Shown one piece after another: positions 10,620 through 20,954 of a stretch of DNA of 64,000 bases. Below the pieces are notes generated by a model that had not been told where the DNA came from, ran no database searches, and saw only the letters and a list, made by a program, of their open reading frames with translations. The position numbers and the translations under genes are program-made. Numbering within the stretch: position 1 is the stretch's first letter; the number at the start of each line of letters is the position of its first letter. This stretch comes from Caprella mutica (lineage: Eukaryota > Arthropoda > Malacostraca > Amphipoda > Caprellidae), in assembly GCA_947561585.1 (NCBI GenBank), contig CANNZV010000435.1, forward strand, positions 186,001-250,000, read 5' to 3'.

Positions 10620-11100
10620 CGTTTTCTATTTCAATTAAAAAAAAACAATATTGTGATTGATGAAAAATTTTTACGTTCAAAAAATATTGAATTATAAATA
10701 AACATCTAGAAGAAAATTAATTCGATATGGAGTATCAATGGAAAATAATTATATAATTTGTAGAATAAAAAATTGTTGAAAAATACAACAATTTAATTTG
10801 CTATATGACACTAATAAATTCAATTTAAAATGTGAATATACTTTTTGATAATTAGAATTTATATTAATGAAGAGAAAATAGTTTTCTATATTTAATATTG
10901 CTGATTGTTGAGAAGAAATCTGATTTTCTTTTAAATTTGGAATAAAAAAGCGGATATTATCATTTTCATTCATTTTTCCATTCAATTGTAGATAAATAAA
11001 TGAATTATTTCAATATGAACATAATTGAATTATGAAGATAAAATAGATTTAAATAAAAACAAAATCAGCAAATTATATACATACATATAATTTTAAAAAT
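10620..11100. other. AT-rich intergenic DNA, nothing recognised
   Basis: Low-complexity A/T-rich sequence. A 78-codon frame on the minus strand at 10749-10985 has an AT-driven composition (Asn, Ile, Phe, Lys) and no domain, so it is not called. Confidence 0.5.
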
Positions 11101-11104
11101 GACT

Positions 11105-11215
11105 TTAGTACAAGGGACTCGAAGAAGCAGTCTGAAAGAAAAGTGGCTCCATGGACAAAATCAAACGATGGTCTTAGCCAATGCTCATGGAAGCAGAAAA
11201 GCTACAAAGTGACCT
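11105..11215 (+). repeat. Dispersed repeat D, copy 1
   Basis: TACAAGGGACTCGAAGAAGC, a GTGGCTCC block and GCAGAAAAGCTAC are shared in the same order with 14868-14995. The class is unknown. Confidence 0.55.
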
Positions 11216-11491
11216 ACAGCAATCAAATACATCACTTATCATTAATTAGAAATACACAAAACCATATTCAACAATAAATGTCAAATCATATAAAAGTAAT
11301 TCAAATTATGAATAAAATGAAAGGAGAAGTAATTACGAGTTTCCGAGACAAAAGAAAACTCAAAGAATTGTTAAAGTTCATTCATTGAGATTGCTTTGAA
11401 TATTTGAATTGAAGGTCACAACTTTCTTACCACTAACAAAAGGTAAAACAATAAAAAGCGAAACAATTGACATCAATTAGGAGGTTTGCTC

Positions 11492-11521
11492 TATAAAAGC
11501 ACCAGTGTTTTGTCATCACTC
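11492..11521 (+). promoter_or_regulatory. TATA box and start region of glycine-rich gene 2
   Basis: TATAAAA lies at 11492-11498. The 5' UTR segment TCACTCACCAATCAGCT, starting at 11516, aligns with the same segment of gene 1. The TATA-to-TCACT distance is 24 bp here against 31 bp in gene 1, so the exact start could differ by a few bases. Confidence 0.75.
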
Positions 11522-11561
11522 ACCAATCAGCTGTGTACCGTCTTAGCTACAACACTTCAAA

Positions 11562-13520
11562 ATGTTCTCAAAAATAGTAAGTAAAAAATAAAACCTATCA
11601 ATAGGGTTGTGACAATATGCTTTTAGTATCATAAAGAATATCACAGACGAAATGAAATGGTATCGAATACTATATACCGCTGGTGTAGAACCATTCAATA
11701 CTCTTTAATTCTCTCCGTCTATACTATTTTCGGGATCTATGATTTTAAAAGCATATTGTCCCAGGCCTACTCATGAGTGTTGGTTTAAATATATATTATC
11801 CAGTGTATGTATTATGAATTGAAACAAGTTCTCTCTACGAAAATGACTTAACTCTAATTCAATGTAAAGAGTGTACCATTAATGTCATTAATTAAATATA
11901 TTCTACCAAATTTCTTGGAATTTACAGCAAAATGATAAGAATAATTAGTCTCATTGGCTAAAAAGATCGATTGGAGGGGACCTTCAAGCTGGAATACTTA
12001 TTTTTACTTAAAAAATTTACCGAGTTAAAGATTTATGATGGTCTAATGGAAAATGATATCTATTTATCACTATTAAAATAAAACAATTGTTTAGATATTT
12101 GGTAGTAGTAATTGAGGGGGTATTTGACTGTAAAGGATTTAATTAAAAGAAAATGTTGAGTTAAAAGAGGTAAACGTTGAGTTAAAAGAGGTAAATGTAG
12201 AACGTAGACCTGTTGTCAGAAAAGAACTACAGTATAACTAATAAATAAGAAGTTAACTGAAGTATTGCTGACGTATGTGTTGTCACGGTGAGAGCCTAAC
12301 AGTAACTGTCTAACTGAGACCAACTGATAACTTCTAAAAGTTCTTTAAAATGTTTTTTATTACATCTCAAGTTTGGGAAAGATGTTCAAAATTAATCGCT
12401 ACATATATGTTGAATTTCTGTGATATTTTCTTTGTATGAAAGATTTCGAAAAAAAATCGAAATATGTTTTATGTTTTTATTTTTTTATTTTTTTTAAATG
12501 TTTCATTAAACATATCTATATCTCTACTCTAAGTTTCCATTCTTATGTTGTGGGTACTATTTTGCATAGAAGGTACAGTTTGCACAGGTTCATATCAAGA
12601 TGATTACAGTTATGTTGGGAAATATGCACATACGAACGCACTTGTGTGACCCTGTGATATTGCATTACATATTTTATATTAGTATAAACTATACAGCGGT
12701 TTAAGTAGTTATTTGTATATAAGGATTTTGCCATGGTTGTTTGTGCAATGTACGGATGCCATGAGAAAAGTATTTAACCAGTTGTATAGTATATAGAGTA
12801 TAAAATCTAATATTGCAGGGTCACATAAGTGCGTACGTATGTGCGTATTTGTTTATGCGCAGAAGAGTCTAAAACTCGTATATTTATTTGTGAGTAGCAT
12901 ATTGATATATAAACCCCCCCCCCTCTCCCCACCTCCCCCTCAGGCTATCGTCTGCTTGGCAGTTCTTGCCGCCGTGGTTCTTGCGTCCGCCGAACCTTCC
13001 CCCGGCTTCGGTGGGGGTTACGGAGGTGGAAGAAGCTTCGGAGGTGGTAGAGGTTTCGGAGGTGGACATGGTGGTGGAAGAGGTTTTGGAGGTGGACACG
13101 GTGGTGGATACGGAGGTGGAAGAGGATTTGGAGGAGGACACGGTGGTGGAGGAGGATTTGGTGGTGGATATGGAGGTGGATTTGGAGGTGGACGTGGTTT
13201 TGGACATGGAGGAGGTTCCAGAGGACACGGAGGAGGTTCCAGAGGACACGGAGGTGGATTCGGTGGATACCACGGTGAGAAAAAAAATTGATTAGTAAAT
13301 TAATGATTATTCCTATTTTTCTTTTAAATATACTTTGCTAAATTCAATGCTTATTACTTAAATAAATTATTAATTAGATACAACACTATTTAAAATATTT
13401 ATTTTGAGAAAATCATTATTCATCAGTTTAGGCAATTTTATCATTTTAAATATTAAAAATAAATTAAAAATATTGATAGAATTTTTTTTGTTAAATAATT
13501 TTCCATTTTTTCCAGGTTGA
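11562..13520 (+). CDS. Secreted glycine-rich protein 2 (cuticle-like), 3 exons, 116 aa
   Basis: The coding exons are 11562-11576, 12944-13274 and 13516-13520. Intron 1 is phase 0 and intron 2 phase 1, as in gene 1. Exon 1 encodes MFSKI. Exon 2 continues AIVCLAVLAAVVLASAEPSP, giving a strong signal peptide likely cut near residues 20-21. The mature chain is built of GFGGG, GYGGG, GRGFGGGHGGG and RGHGGGS motifs, rich in Gly, Phe, His and Arg, with no cysteine. Exon 3 finishes one Gly codon before TGA. The His/Arg content separates it from gene 1, which is richer in Ser, Ala and Val. The expected role is structural and extracellular, plausibly cuticle. The intron 1 acceptor has a C-dominated rather than T-dominated pyrimidine tract (12914-12941). 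If intron 2 were retained, a stop at 13289-13291 would add only EKKN after the final Gly. Confidence 0.87.
11603..11770. mobile_element. MITE family A, copy in intron 1 of gene 2
   Basis: It begins AGGGTTGTGACAATATGCTT and ends with the reverse complement TTTTAAAAGCATATTGTCCC. The interior matches 17331-17489 in reverse orientation, including GTATCGAATACTATATACCG. No ORF is present. Confidence 0.75.
12000..12830. other. Interior of intron 1 of glycine-rich gene 2
   Basis: Apart from a short duplicated GTTGAGTTAAAAGAGGTAAA (about 12157 and 12178), I see no structured feature here. GTCACA-containing segments at about 12643 and 12820 form a weak inverted pair. Confidence 0.4.
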
Positions 13521-13582
13521 TTGATTTTACGAACAGCGAACGAAACGGGCTAATAATTTCCGGATTTTACCTTTAATTAACA

Positions 13583-13588
13583 AATAAA
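13583..13588 (+). terminator. Poly(A) signal of glycine-rich gene 2
   Basis: AATAAA lies 63 bases after the stop codon, a similar distance to the first signal of gene 1. Confidence 0.55.
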
Positions 13589-13659
13589 AAATACCTGCAA
13601 ATTCACCTAATTATTTACATCCACTTTAATCGGGTTTAAATTATTAAATAATTAATAAA

Positions 13660-13885
13660 CGAATAATTTAATATTAAATAAAAGAATAATAAATAAATTA
13701 TTGGATAATAAATAAATTATTGGATGATAAAAATGAATGAACAATTAATAAATTAATGAATAATTAATAAATTAATGAACAATTAATAAATTAACGAACA
13801 ATTAATAAATTAACGAACAATTAATAAATTAATGAACAATAAATAAATTAATGAATAATAAATCAAATAAATAAATTAAATGAAT
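13660..13885 (+). repeat. A/T-rich tandem repeat, about 20-bp unit
   Basis: Imperfect copies of CAATTAATAAATTAACGAA and variants; about 10 copies, degenerate at both edges. Confidence 0.75.
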
Positions 13886-13889
13886 AATT

Positions 13890-14260
13890 CCATCGAAAGG
13901 TGGTTAGTGAAATAAAGATACAGTTATAGAAATAGAGTAAAGCATCTACCTAACACCAGTGAGTGAATGGCCTAAGTGATAAATAATATACCACCTTTTT
14001 CAACACATGAGAAAAAATAACCGTTACTAAATACTACCTAATTATTTCATAGAGTATAAATAACAGACTGCATTATAGTTAGTAATAATTATTATACCTG
14101 TACATTCTAAATACTCTACCACTTCATTGCAAATAGGTTTATTCTGTCTGTAAAATGAATGCATGTAACGACAGGTATAATTTGATGTGCAGGTTACAGA
14201 GCAGCTTGCAAATTATTTTCTAATGTAATAAAAGTAATAAATAGCAAACAAAATTCTCAG
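13890..14260. other. AT-rich intergenic DNA, nothing recognised
   Basis: There is no frame, RNA gene or repeat that I can support in this stretch. Confidence 0.45.
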
Positions 14261-14267
14261 CCAGAAT

Positions 14268-14345
14268 ATACAAATAATATTCCACTAGGTATGAATGTTC
14301 TTCTTCACTCTTACAGTGAAGAACATTCTTTTAATATCTATTTTA
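14268..14345 (+). repeat. Single diverged 71-bp satellite unit, palindromic form
   Basis: It contains TACAAATAATATTCCACTAG, as in the satellite, but its middle is nearly self-complementary: GAATGTTCTTCTTCAC at 14293-14308 faces GTGAAGAACATTC at 14316-14328. The array units have lost the left arm of this hairpin. It may represent the ancestral foldback form. Confidence 0.75.
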
Positions 14346-14469
14346 ACCTACTATGTTGGTCAGAAGATGAATCAATTTAACATATAAAATGTTTTTTTTT
14401 AACATTCAATGTTGGTCCAATAAAATAAACAATTCCTCTCGATATTTACCACCCAATAAATAATTCAAA

Positions 14470-14535
14470 CTACCCCCCCCCCCCCCGTCATCATATCCCC
14501 CTATTCGCATTCCCCCCACCTGTCCCATTCTCCCC
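14470..14535 (+). repeat. C-rich low-complexity tract
   Basis: It contains a run of about 14 C, followed by further runs of 4-6 C interrupted by T and A. The complementary strand is G-rich and could form quadruplexes. Confidence 0.8.
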
Positions 14536-14696
14536 CCAATAAATTCACAGTGACTTCATCACAGTGACTCACAGTGACTCGAAGTCTGAATTGTACAATA
14601 AAGGGGTAGTGCGCGCTATACTAGAGGGGTAGTGCGCACTCTATCACAGGACTTAATGTCTCTTGCTTAGACAGTCTGTTTAATAAACTCATGGAG

Positions 14697-14850
14697 ATTG
14701 ACACGACAGATACGAATGGTACAAATGCGTACCACGAAGTCTAACTCTATTTCAGTGTGTACCATTGGTGTCATTCTGACGTCAGAGTCGAGGAGAAATT
14801 AATTTAGTACGGGTTTAACGTCTGCATCAGAACTAAAGGCCATATCGGTG
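14697..14850. repeat. Single-copy relative of the 70-bp satellite, with TGACGTCA
   Basis: GTGTACCATTGGTGTCATTC, then TGACGTCAGAGTCG, at about 14756-14789 is the reverse complement, with one mismatch, of the core of the 70-bp array at 61.47-62.30 kb. It appears here once, embedded in non-repeated DNA. Confidence 0.7.
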
Positions 14851-14867
14851 ATGTCAAAAGGAAATTA

Positions 14868-14995
14868 AATACAAGGGACTTGAAGAAGCAGTCAAAAAAG
14901 AAATTGGCTTCATTATAAATTCACCTACCACCAGTCGGTTACAGTGATCATTGGTGCAGAAAAGCTACTCCGTGAATATAGTCACCTACCAAGGA
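14868..14995 (+). repeat. Dispersed repeat D, copy 2
   Basis: TACAAGGGACTTGAAGAAGC, a TTGGCTTC block and GCAGAAAAGCTAC occur in the same order as at 11105-11215. The stretch from here to 15360 otherwise contains only AT-rich DNA. Confidence 0.55.
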
Positions 14996-15384
14996 ATGTC
15001 ACGAAAAGAGACACAAGCACCGGTGACTGCACTCACGGATCTAAAAGGAAAATGAAGAGGTGATAGTAGATGAAGATATAAAAACAATCTGTTTGGTATT
15101 ACCTCTTAAATAAATTTTGACATAACTTTTTCTTGATTTAATTTTTACAAATAGAATTTTTTTAAATAATTTTAATTGTTATAATTTTTAACGTGAACAT
15201 TTTCAAAAACAAATTAACTGAATCTACTCTAAATAGATATTTTAGAAGGTATCATAACTACCGTTACCTACTTGACACGGTATATCCTTACTAGAAATAT
15301 GTTAGCCGAAACAAGTGTCAATATTTAAAGAGGATGACACTTTTTATAGTTCACAGTCCATAGAGTAAGAGTAATGTAAAGGGG

Positions 15385-16060
15385 AAAAGAGTACTGTAAT
15401 GATGTACTATCAGAGAAAAGAGTCACTGTAATGATGTACTATCAGAGAAAAGAGTCACTGTAATGATGTACTATCAGAGAAAAGAGTCACTGTGATGATG
15501 TACTATCAGAGAAAAGAGTCACTGTGATGATGAACTATCAGAGAAAAGAGTCACTGTGATGATGTACTATCAGGGAAAAGAGTCACTGTGATGATGTACT
15601 ATCAGAGAAAAGAGTCACTGTGATGATGTACTATCAGAGAAAAGAGTCACTGTGATGATGTACTATCAGAGAAAAGAGTCACTGTGATGATGTACTATCA
15701 GAGAAAAGAGTCACTGTGATGATGTACTATCAGAGAAAAGAGTCACTGTGATGATGTACTATCAAAGAAAAGAGTCACTGTGATGATGTACTATCAGAGA
15801 AAAGAGTCACTGTGGTGATGTACTATCAGAGAAAAGAGTCACTGTGATGATGTACTATCAGAGAAAAGAGTCACTGTGATGATGTACTATCAGAGAAAAG
15901 AGTCACTGTGATGATGTACTATCAGAGAAAAGAGTCACTGTGATGATGTACTATCAGAGAAAAGAGTCACTGTGATGATGTACTATCAGAGAAAAGAGTC
16001 ACTGTGATGATGTACTATCAGAGAAAAGAGTCACTGTGATGATGTACTATCAGAGAAAAG
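15385..16060 (+). repeat. 32-bp minisatellite, about 21 copies
   Basis: The unit reads AGAGAAAAGAGTCACTGTGA followed by TGATGTACTATC. Copies are highly uniform. The leftmost carry GTAATG instead of GTGATG, suggesting a gradient of age. Confidence 0.95.
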
Positions 16061-16217
16061 TAATTATTTTTTGACGTCAGTGACACAGATTTGCGTTTCT
16101 TAAAGTAAATTATAAATTTAGTTCTTGTTGTTAATATCATGCAGAATATACATGAAGTACATATGCCAGTAACCAAATATATTCTAATTGCATCTTTTCA
16201 ATCTATTTCCATGCAAT

Positions 16218-16545
16218 ACAATTTGCTCAGGGGGTGCATGAGGAAACCAAGGGGTGCGCGAGGAAACCAAGGGGTGCGCGAGGAAACCAAGGGGTGCATG
16301 AGGAAACCAAGGGGTGCGCGTGGAAACCAAGGGGTGCGCGATGAAACCCAAGGGGTGCATGAGGAAACCAAGGGGTGCGCGAGGAAACCAAGGGATGCGC
16401 GAGGAAACCAAGGGGTGCGCGAGGAAACCAAGGGGTGCATGAGGAAACCAAGGGGTGCGCGAGGAAACCAAGGGGTGCATGAGGAAACCAAGGGGTGCGC
16501 GAGGAAACCAAGGGGTGCGCGAGGAAACCCAAGGGGTGCGCGAGA
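16218..16545 (+). repeat. 20-bp GC-rich minisatellite, about 16 copies
   Basis: The unit is AAGGGGTGCGCGAGGAAACC, with a GCATGA variant of GCGCGA. Frames are open on both strands, producing spurious 100-140 codon ORFs of repeated short peptides. None has gene-like ends. Confidence 0.93.
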
Positions 16546-16661
16546 AAAATACTTTAAGAACCAATGACTTAGAATGAAGTTGTTAAAGATATATCAATTT
16601 AAATGAATTTATTCAAATAGTAGTAACAAAAAGGCATTCATATTCTTTATTTTCATTACTA

Positions 16662-16867
16662 GGGTCAGTTCCGAGTTATCGGCCGGTTCCACATTACCGA
16701 TCACAAAAGAAAAATTAAATAATTGTTATATAACTTATTCAACCTTAATATTACTTGGTATCCACGATACTGGCAGGTATCATGGATACCAATTAAAATA
16801 AAAAATTAAATAATATTTTCTTATATGCTCGAAAATGTGGAACCGTTCGACAACTCGTAACAAACCC
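16662..16867. mobile_element. MITE family B copy with GTATC core
   Basis: GGGTCAGTTCCGAGTTATCG at the left, with the inverted counterpart ACAACTCGTAACAAACCC at the right. The centre is a near-palindrome of GGTATCCACGATAC and GTATCATGGATACC. The left flank is TA. Confidence 0.75.
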
Positions 16868-16990
16868 TGTGGTTTCTTCTCCAGTTCAAAACAATAGTCC
16901 AATTAAAAATAAGCATCATTATTGTTCTTTTCTCCCTGAGTTATTGGGCCATTCTTGCTAAATAGTCTCTTTATTTATAGTCTTTATATA

Positions 16991-17192
16991 CAGGGTGACC
17001 CACAAAAAGGTGTACCCAAGTTTGAATTAATATTAATATCGTACACGTACAATCTTAAGCAATGACTGTGGTAGAATGGATGCATTAAAAAAATCTAATT
17101 TTTAAATTCACTTACACTCATTTTTTAACTACTTATAAATACGATATTTATATTAATTCTAAATTGGGTACACTTTTTTGTGGGTCACCCTG
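16991..17192. mobile_element. 202-bp Tc1/mariner-like MITE with TA duplication
   Basis: Ends CAGGGTGACCCACAAAAA and the reverse complement at 17175-17192 extend to about 30 bp of inverted repeat. TA flanks both sides (16989-16990 and 17193-17194), as for IS630/Tc1/mariner insertions. There is no transposase. Confidence 0.85.
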
Positions 17193-17330
17193 TATAGTGA
17201 GACCACTTCCCATTGGTCAACAGAAAGCCATACAACTACATGACAAAAATAACAATTATTGTACCGGGCCCGGGAGATGTTTGTGTGGCGACATCTGGTA
17301 ACCTCTTAAGTACTAATGTGTAGAGTTGTG

Positions 17331-17489
17331 ATAATATGCTTTATAAATCATAGAGAATATTACAGACGGAGAGAATTAAAGAGTAGTGAATGGTTCTACA
17401 CCAGCGGTATATAGTATTCGATACCATTTCATTTCGTCTGTGATATTCTTAAGATCTATGATTTTAAAAGCATATTGTCACAACCCTAG
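17331..17489. mobile_element. MITE family A, second copy
   Basis: Same ends and interior as 11603-11770 but in the other orientation: GAGTTGTGATAATATGCTTT at the left, AAAAGCATATTGTCACAACC at the right. The right end is better preserved here. Confidence 0.75.
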
Positions 17490-18130
17490 TAATGTGATTT
17501 TAATGCCTGGTGATTAAAATGACGAGAAATGATTAACATGGTAAACATTGAAATTTCCAAAAAATTCCACCCTCTTCATTTTCCTCTTGTTTTGTATGTT
17601 TATATATTTAATGTTTTGCATTTCAAATAAGTATAGATACCATTTTCTGTTTGAAATTGGTAGGAAATTGTATAAACATCGTATATCTATAAGTACCTTA
17701 TATTCCAAAACACTAATTCACATTTCTAACTTTAATACTTTAACAAATTCATGCAATTATATTTTATCTTTTTTTTTTTAATTCAATTTGTTTCATTTGG
17801 ATTAATTGATCTTGTTACTTTAACGGTCCGAATTGTTTTAGATTTACTCAAGTGGTCCGGAATAATTAGACATCTGAATTTTGTTCATGAAATACTTATA
17901 TAATTATATTATATGTTATTATTTGAAAATACTTTAGTTTGTCACACAAATAAAATTCCATTTTGAATAATGAAGAATACTAAATTTGATATCAGAATAA
18001 GAAATGAATTAAGTAACATAGTTTGTTATTTTGATCACTGTATAACATCACTAGCCTAAATGTTTGAAAATATAAAGTGGTAAATAGAGTGCTATGTTTA
18101 TTTACTTTTTAGGCTCTTGAAATTTTTAAC
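17490..18130. other. AT-rich intergenic DNA, nothing recognised
   Basis: Two short opposing frames at 17514-17781 have AT-driven composition and no domain. They are not called as genes. Confidence 0.45.
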
Positions 18131-18134
18131 TATT

Positions 18135-18655
18135 TACTTTTACGGTTCGATTTTTTTTATTTACATTTACGGTTTGATTTTTTTTATTTACATTTACGGT
18201 TTGATTTTATTATTTACATTTACGGTTTGATTTTTTTTATTTACATTTACGGTTCGATTTTATTATTTACATTTACGGTTCGAATTTTTTTTATTTACAT
18301 TTACGGTTTGATTTTTTTTATTTACATTTACGGTTCGATTTTTTTATTTACATTTACGGTTTGATTTTTTTTATTTACATTTACGGCTCGATTTTCTTTT
18401 ATTTACATTTACGGCTCGAATTTTTTTTATTTACATTTACGGTTCGAATTTTTTTATTTACATTTACTGTTCGATTTTTTTTATTTACATTTACAGTTCG
18501 AATTTTTTTTATTTACATTTACGGTTCGATTTATTTTATTTACATTTACTGTTCGAATTTTTTTTATCTACATTTACGGTTCGAATTTTTTTATTTACAT
18601 TTACGGTTCGATTTTTTTTTAAAGTAAAGCATGTTTACGGTTCGAATTTGTTTCG
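18135..18655 (+). repeat. 27-29 bp minisatellite, about 17 copies
   Basis: The core is TTATTTACATTTACGGTTCG followed by a T-run of variable length, which makes the period vary. GGTTCG, GGTTTG and GGCTCG variants alternate. Confidence 0.9.
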
Positions 18656-18779
18656 AACCGTTACATTTTAGGCCAGTCTACCCTACCGAAGATTGCGGTG
18701 CTCTATGAGAAACACAAAGAGAATTTTCTGCCGTCATGCGCACTCAAGTAAAAATCTAACAATGAAATACCTAATACAT

Positions 18780-19738
18780 TAAAAGGAACCTAATACATTA
18801 GCCAATACATTAATATAGGAGCCAATACATTAATATAGGAGCCAATACATTAATATAAGAAGCCAATACATTAATATAGGAGCCAATACATTAATATAAG
18901 AATCGAATACATTAATATAAGAAGCCAATACATTAATATAGGAGCCAATACATTAATATAAGAAGCCAATACATTAATATAGGAGCCAATGCATTAATAT
19001 AAGAATCCAATACATTAATATAAGAAGCCAATACACTAATATAAGAAGCCAATACGTTAATATAAGAAGCCAATACATTAATATAAGAAGCCAATACATT
19101 AATATAAGAAGCCAATGCATTAATATAAGAATCCAATACATTAATATAAGAAGCCAATACACTAAATAAGAAGCCAATACATTAATATAAGAAGCCAATA
19201 CATTAATATAAGAAGCCAATACATTAATACAAGAAGCCAATACATTAATATAAGAAGCCAATACATTAATATAAGAAGCCAATACATTAATATAAGAAGC
19301 TAATACATTAATATAAGAAGCCAATACATTAATATAAGAAGCCAATACATTAATATAAGAAGCCAATACATTAATATAAGAAGCCAATATATTAATATAA
19401 GAAGCCAATACATTAATATAAGAAGCCAATGCATTAATATAAGAAGCCAATACATTAATATAAGAAGCCAATACATTAATATAAGAAGCCAATACATTAA
19501 TATAAGAAGCCAATACATTAATATAAGAAGCCAATACATTAATATAAGAAGCCAATACATTAATATAAGAAGCCAATACATTAATATAAGAAGCCAATGC
19601 ATTAATATAAGAAGCCAATATTAATATAAGAAGCCAATACATTAATATAAGAAGCCAATACATTAATATAAGAAGCCAATACATTAATATAAGAAGCCAA
19701 TACATTAATATAAGAAGCCAATACATTAATATAAGAGC
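18780..19738 (+). repeat. 21-bp minisatellite, about 44 copies
   Basis: The unit is AAGCCAATACATTAATATA plus AG, with occasional ATGCATT, CACTAAT and one-base-shorter copies. A 312-codon minus-strand frame across it is a repeat artefact (repeated short Leu/Ile/Tyr/Trp peptides). Confidence 0.95.
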
Positions 19739-19764
19739 CAAAAGCGGAAACATTTTTGTGGCCA

Positions 19765-20020
19765 ATACTCTATATTGACCAATCATCCCACCAAGTTTCA
19801 TGCAGTATGGTTCAATACTTTTTGAGTTATAAATGACCATGACCTTGACCTTTAACCGGACCATTCCCAAAATAATAACAGCAGGTTCCTTGACATTGAC
19901 CAATCGTCCCACTAAATTTTGGGCAATTTCGTTGAATACTTGATATCATACAAGATGATAACTAAATGCCGTCTAAAATATAACCTTCCGTTTTCTGCGA
20001 AGGCAAATAGAGAAAAGCTT
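19765..20020 (+). repeat. Dispersed repeat family C, copy 2
   Basis: ACCAATCATCCCACCAAGTT, then TTCAATACTTTTTGAGTTAT and the ATGACCTTGACCTTT stretch, then GGTTCCTTGACATTGACC and AACCTTCCGTTTTCTGCGAA. The order matches 20640-20895. It is interspersed, non-coding and unclassified. Confidence 0.7.
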
Positions 20021-20144
20021 ATTGTCATATCATCGACAGGTGAACTGTCGGTTGTAACTTCAATCACTGTAGCAACTAAAGGAGTAACCACCTCCAGCAA
20101 CCATATGTCAGGGGTACCACTCAATTAAGGTTGCTTCACACATA

Positions 20145-20290
20145 ACCGTCCAGTCCGGCTCCTCTCAGTGTTTTTTTATCACTGAGAGGAGCCGGTACTG
20201 TGTGAATGAATATCAAAGTAACGATACATTTTTTCACTGACACTGAATCACTGAGAGGAGACGGACCGGTAACGTACCAGACTGATCACT
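20145..20290. mobile_element. Hairpin element with repeated CACTGAGAGGAG
   Basis: CCGGCTCCTCTCAGTG (about 20155-20170) and its exact reverse complement (about 20178-20193) form a hairpin. A third related arm, CACTGAGAGGAGACGG, lies at about 20249. It is probably a MITE remnant. The ends are uncertain. Confidence 0.6.
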
Positions 20291-20364
20291 GACATGTGTG
20301 TAGACGCCGTAACATTTTAAGTAGGAATTATTATAATAATTAAAAGGAAGATATAAATTGTGAA

Positions 20365-20526
20365 TTGGGTGAATCTAAGTTATCAGATTGTTCCACATTT
20401 TCGATAATACAAAAACGTATATCCCAATGATTATAATTTAGTTTGTTATTTTAATTGGTATCCATGATACCTGAAGGTATCCAATTGTTCATAAATGAGG
20501 AACCGTCCGCTAACTCGGTCTAAGAA
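20365..20526. mobile_element. Degenerate MITE family B copy
   Basis: CTAAGTTATCAGATTGTTCC at the left and GAACCGTCCGCTAACTCGG at the right flank a TTGGTATCCATGATACCTGA core. The right half of the core palindrome is partly lost. Confidence 0.6.
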
Positions 20527-20639
20527 ACTTGCTCAAAATATTGTTCAATAAAATATAGTCAACAGTCACATCAAAAAACTATATTATGTGCACTCGGAAG
20601 AGCGCATACCTTCGCCTCCGCTTTGACCCGTTCTCTCTC

Positions 20640-20895
20640 AAAATTTAGACCAATCGTCCCGTCAAGTTCCATGCAATATGGAACAATACTTTTTGAGTTA
20701 TAAATGACCATGACCTTGACCTTTAATTGAGTCGCTCAAAAAATTCTACCAGCTGGTCACTGGACATGGACCAATCGTTTCACCAAATTTCAGGTAATTT
20801 GGTTGAATACTTTTTCAGTTAAGCGAATAACAAGATGATAAATAAATAAATTCCGATGAAAATATGACCTTCCAGCATTCTGCGAAGGTAATTAG
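20640..20895 (+). repeat. Dispersed repeat family C, copy 3
   Basis: Shares ACCAATCGTCCCGTCAAGTT, ACTTTTTGAGTTATAAATGA, CTTGACCTTTAAT and TTCTGCGAAGGTAATTAG with copy 2. The right end (ACCTTCC...GCGAAGGTAAT) forms a small inverted repeat. Confidence 0.7.
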
Positions 20896-20954
20896 GATAT
20901 TTTCCCTGTTGTAATTGTTCAATTTGAGAGATATTTAGATACATGATATTTATT

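Noticed and set aside
11930..11965. AGCAAAATGATAAGAATAAT resembling exon 1 of glycine-rich gene 1
   Set aside because: The frame stops after a few codons, no donor follows and there is no TATA box at the right distance. It could be a decayed duplicate but is too short to support.
8955..16060. 32-bp direct repeats resembling CRISPR arrays
   Set aside because: Units are contiguous with no spacers, and the DNA is clearly eukaryotic.
16139..16567. 142-codon frame and three overlapping minus-strand frames
   Set aside because: 20-bp GC-rich repeat keeps frames open. There is no signal peptide or domain.
18974..19912. 312-codon open frame on the minus strand
   Set aside because: It spans a 21-bp tandem repeat, so openness is forced by the period. 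The peptide is a monotonous repeat with no gene context.
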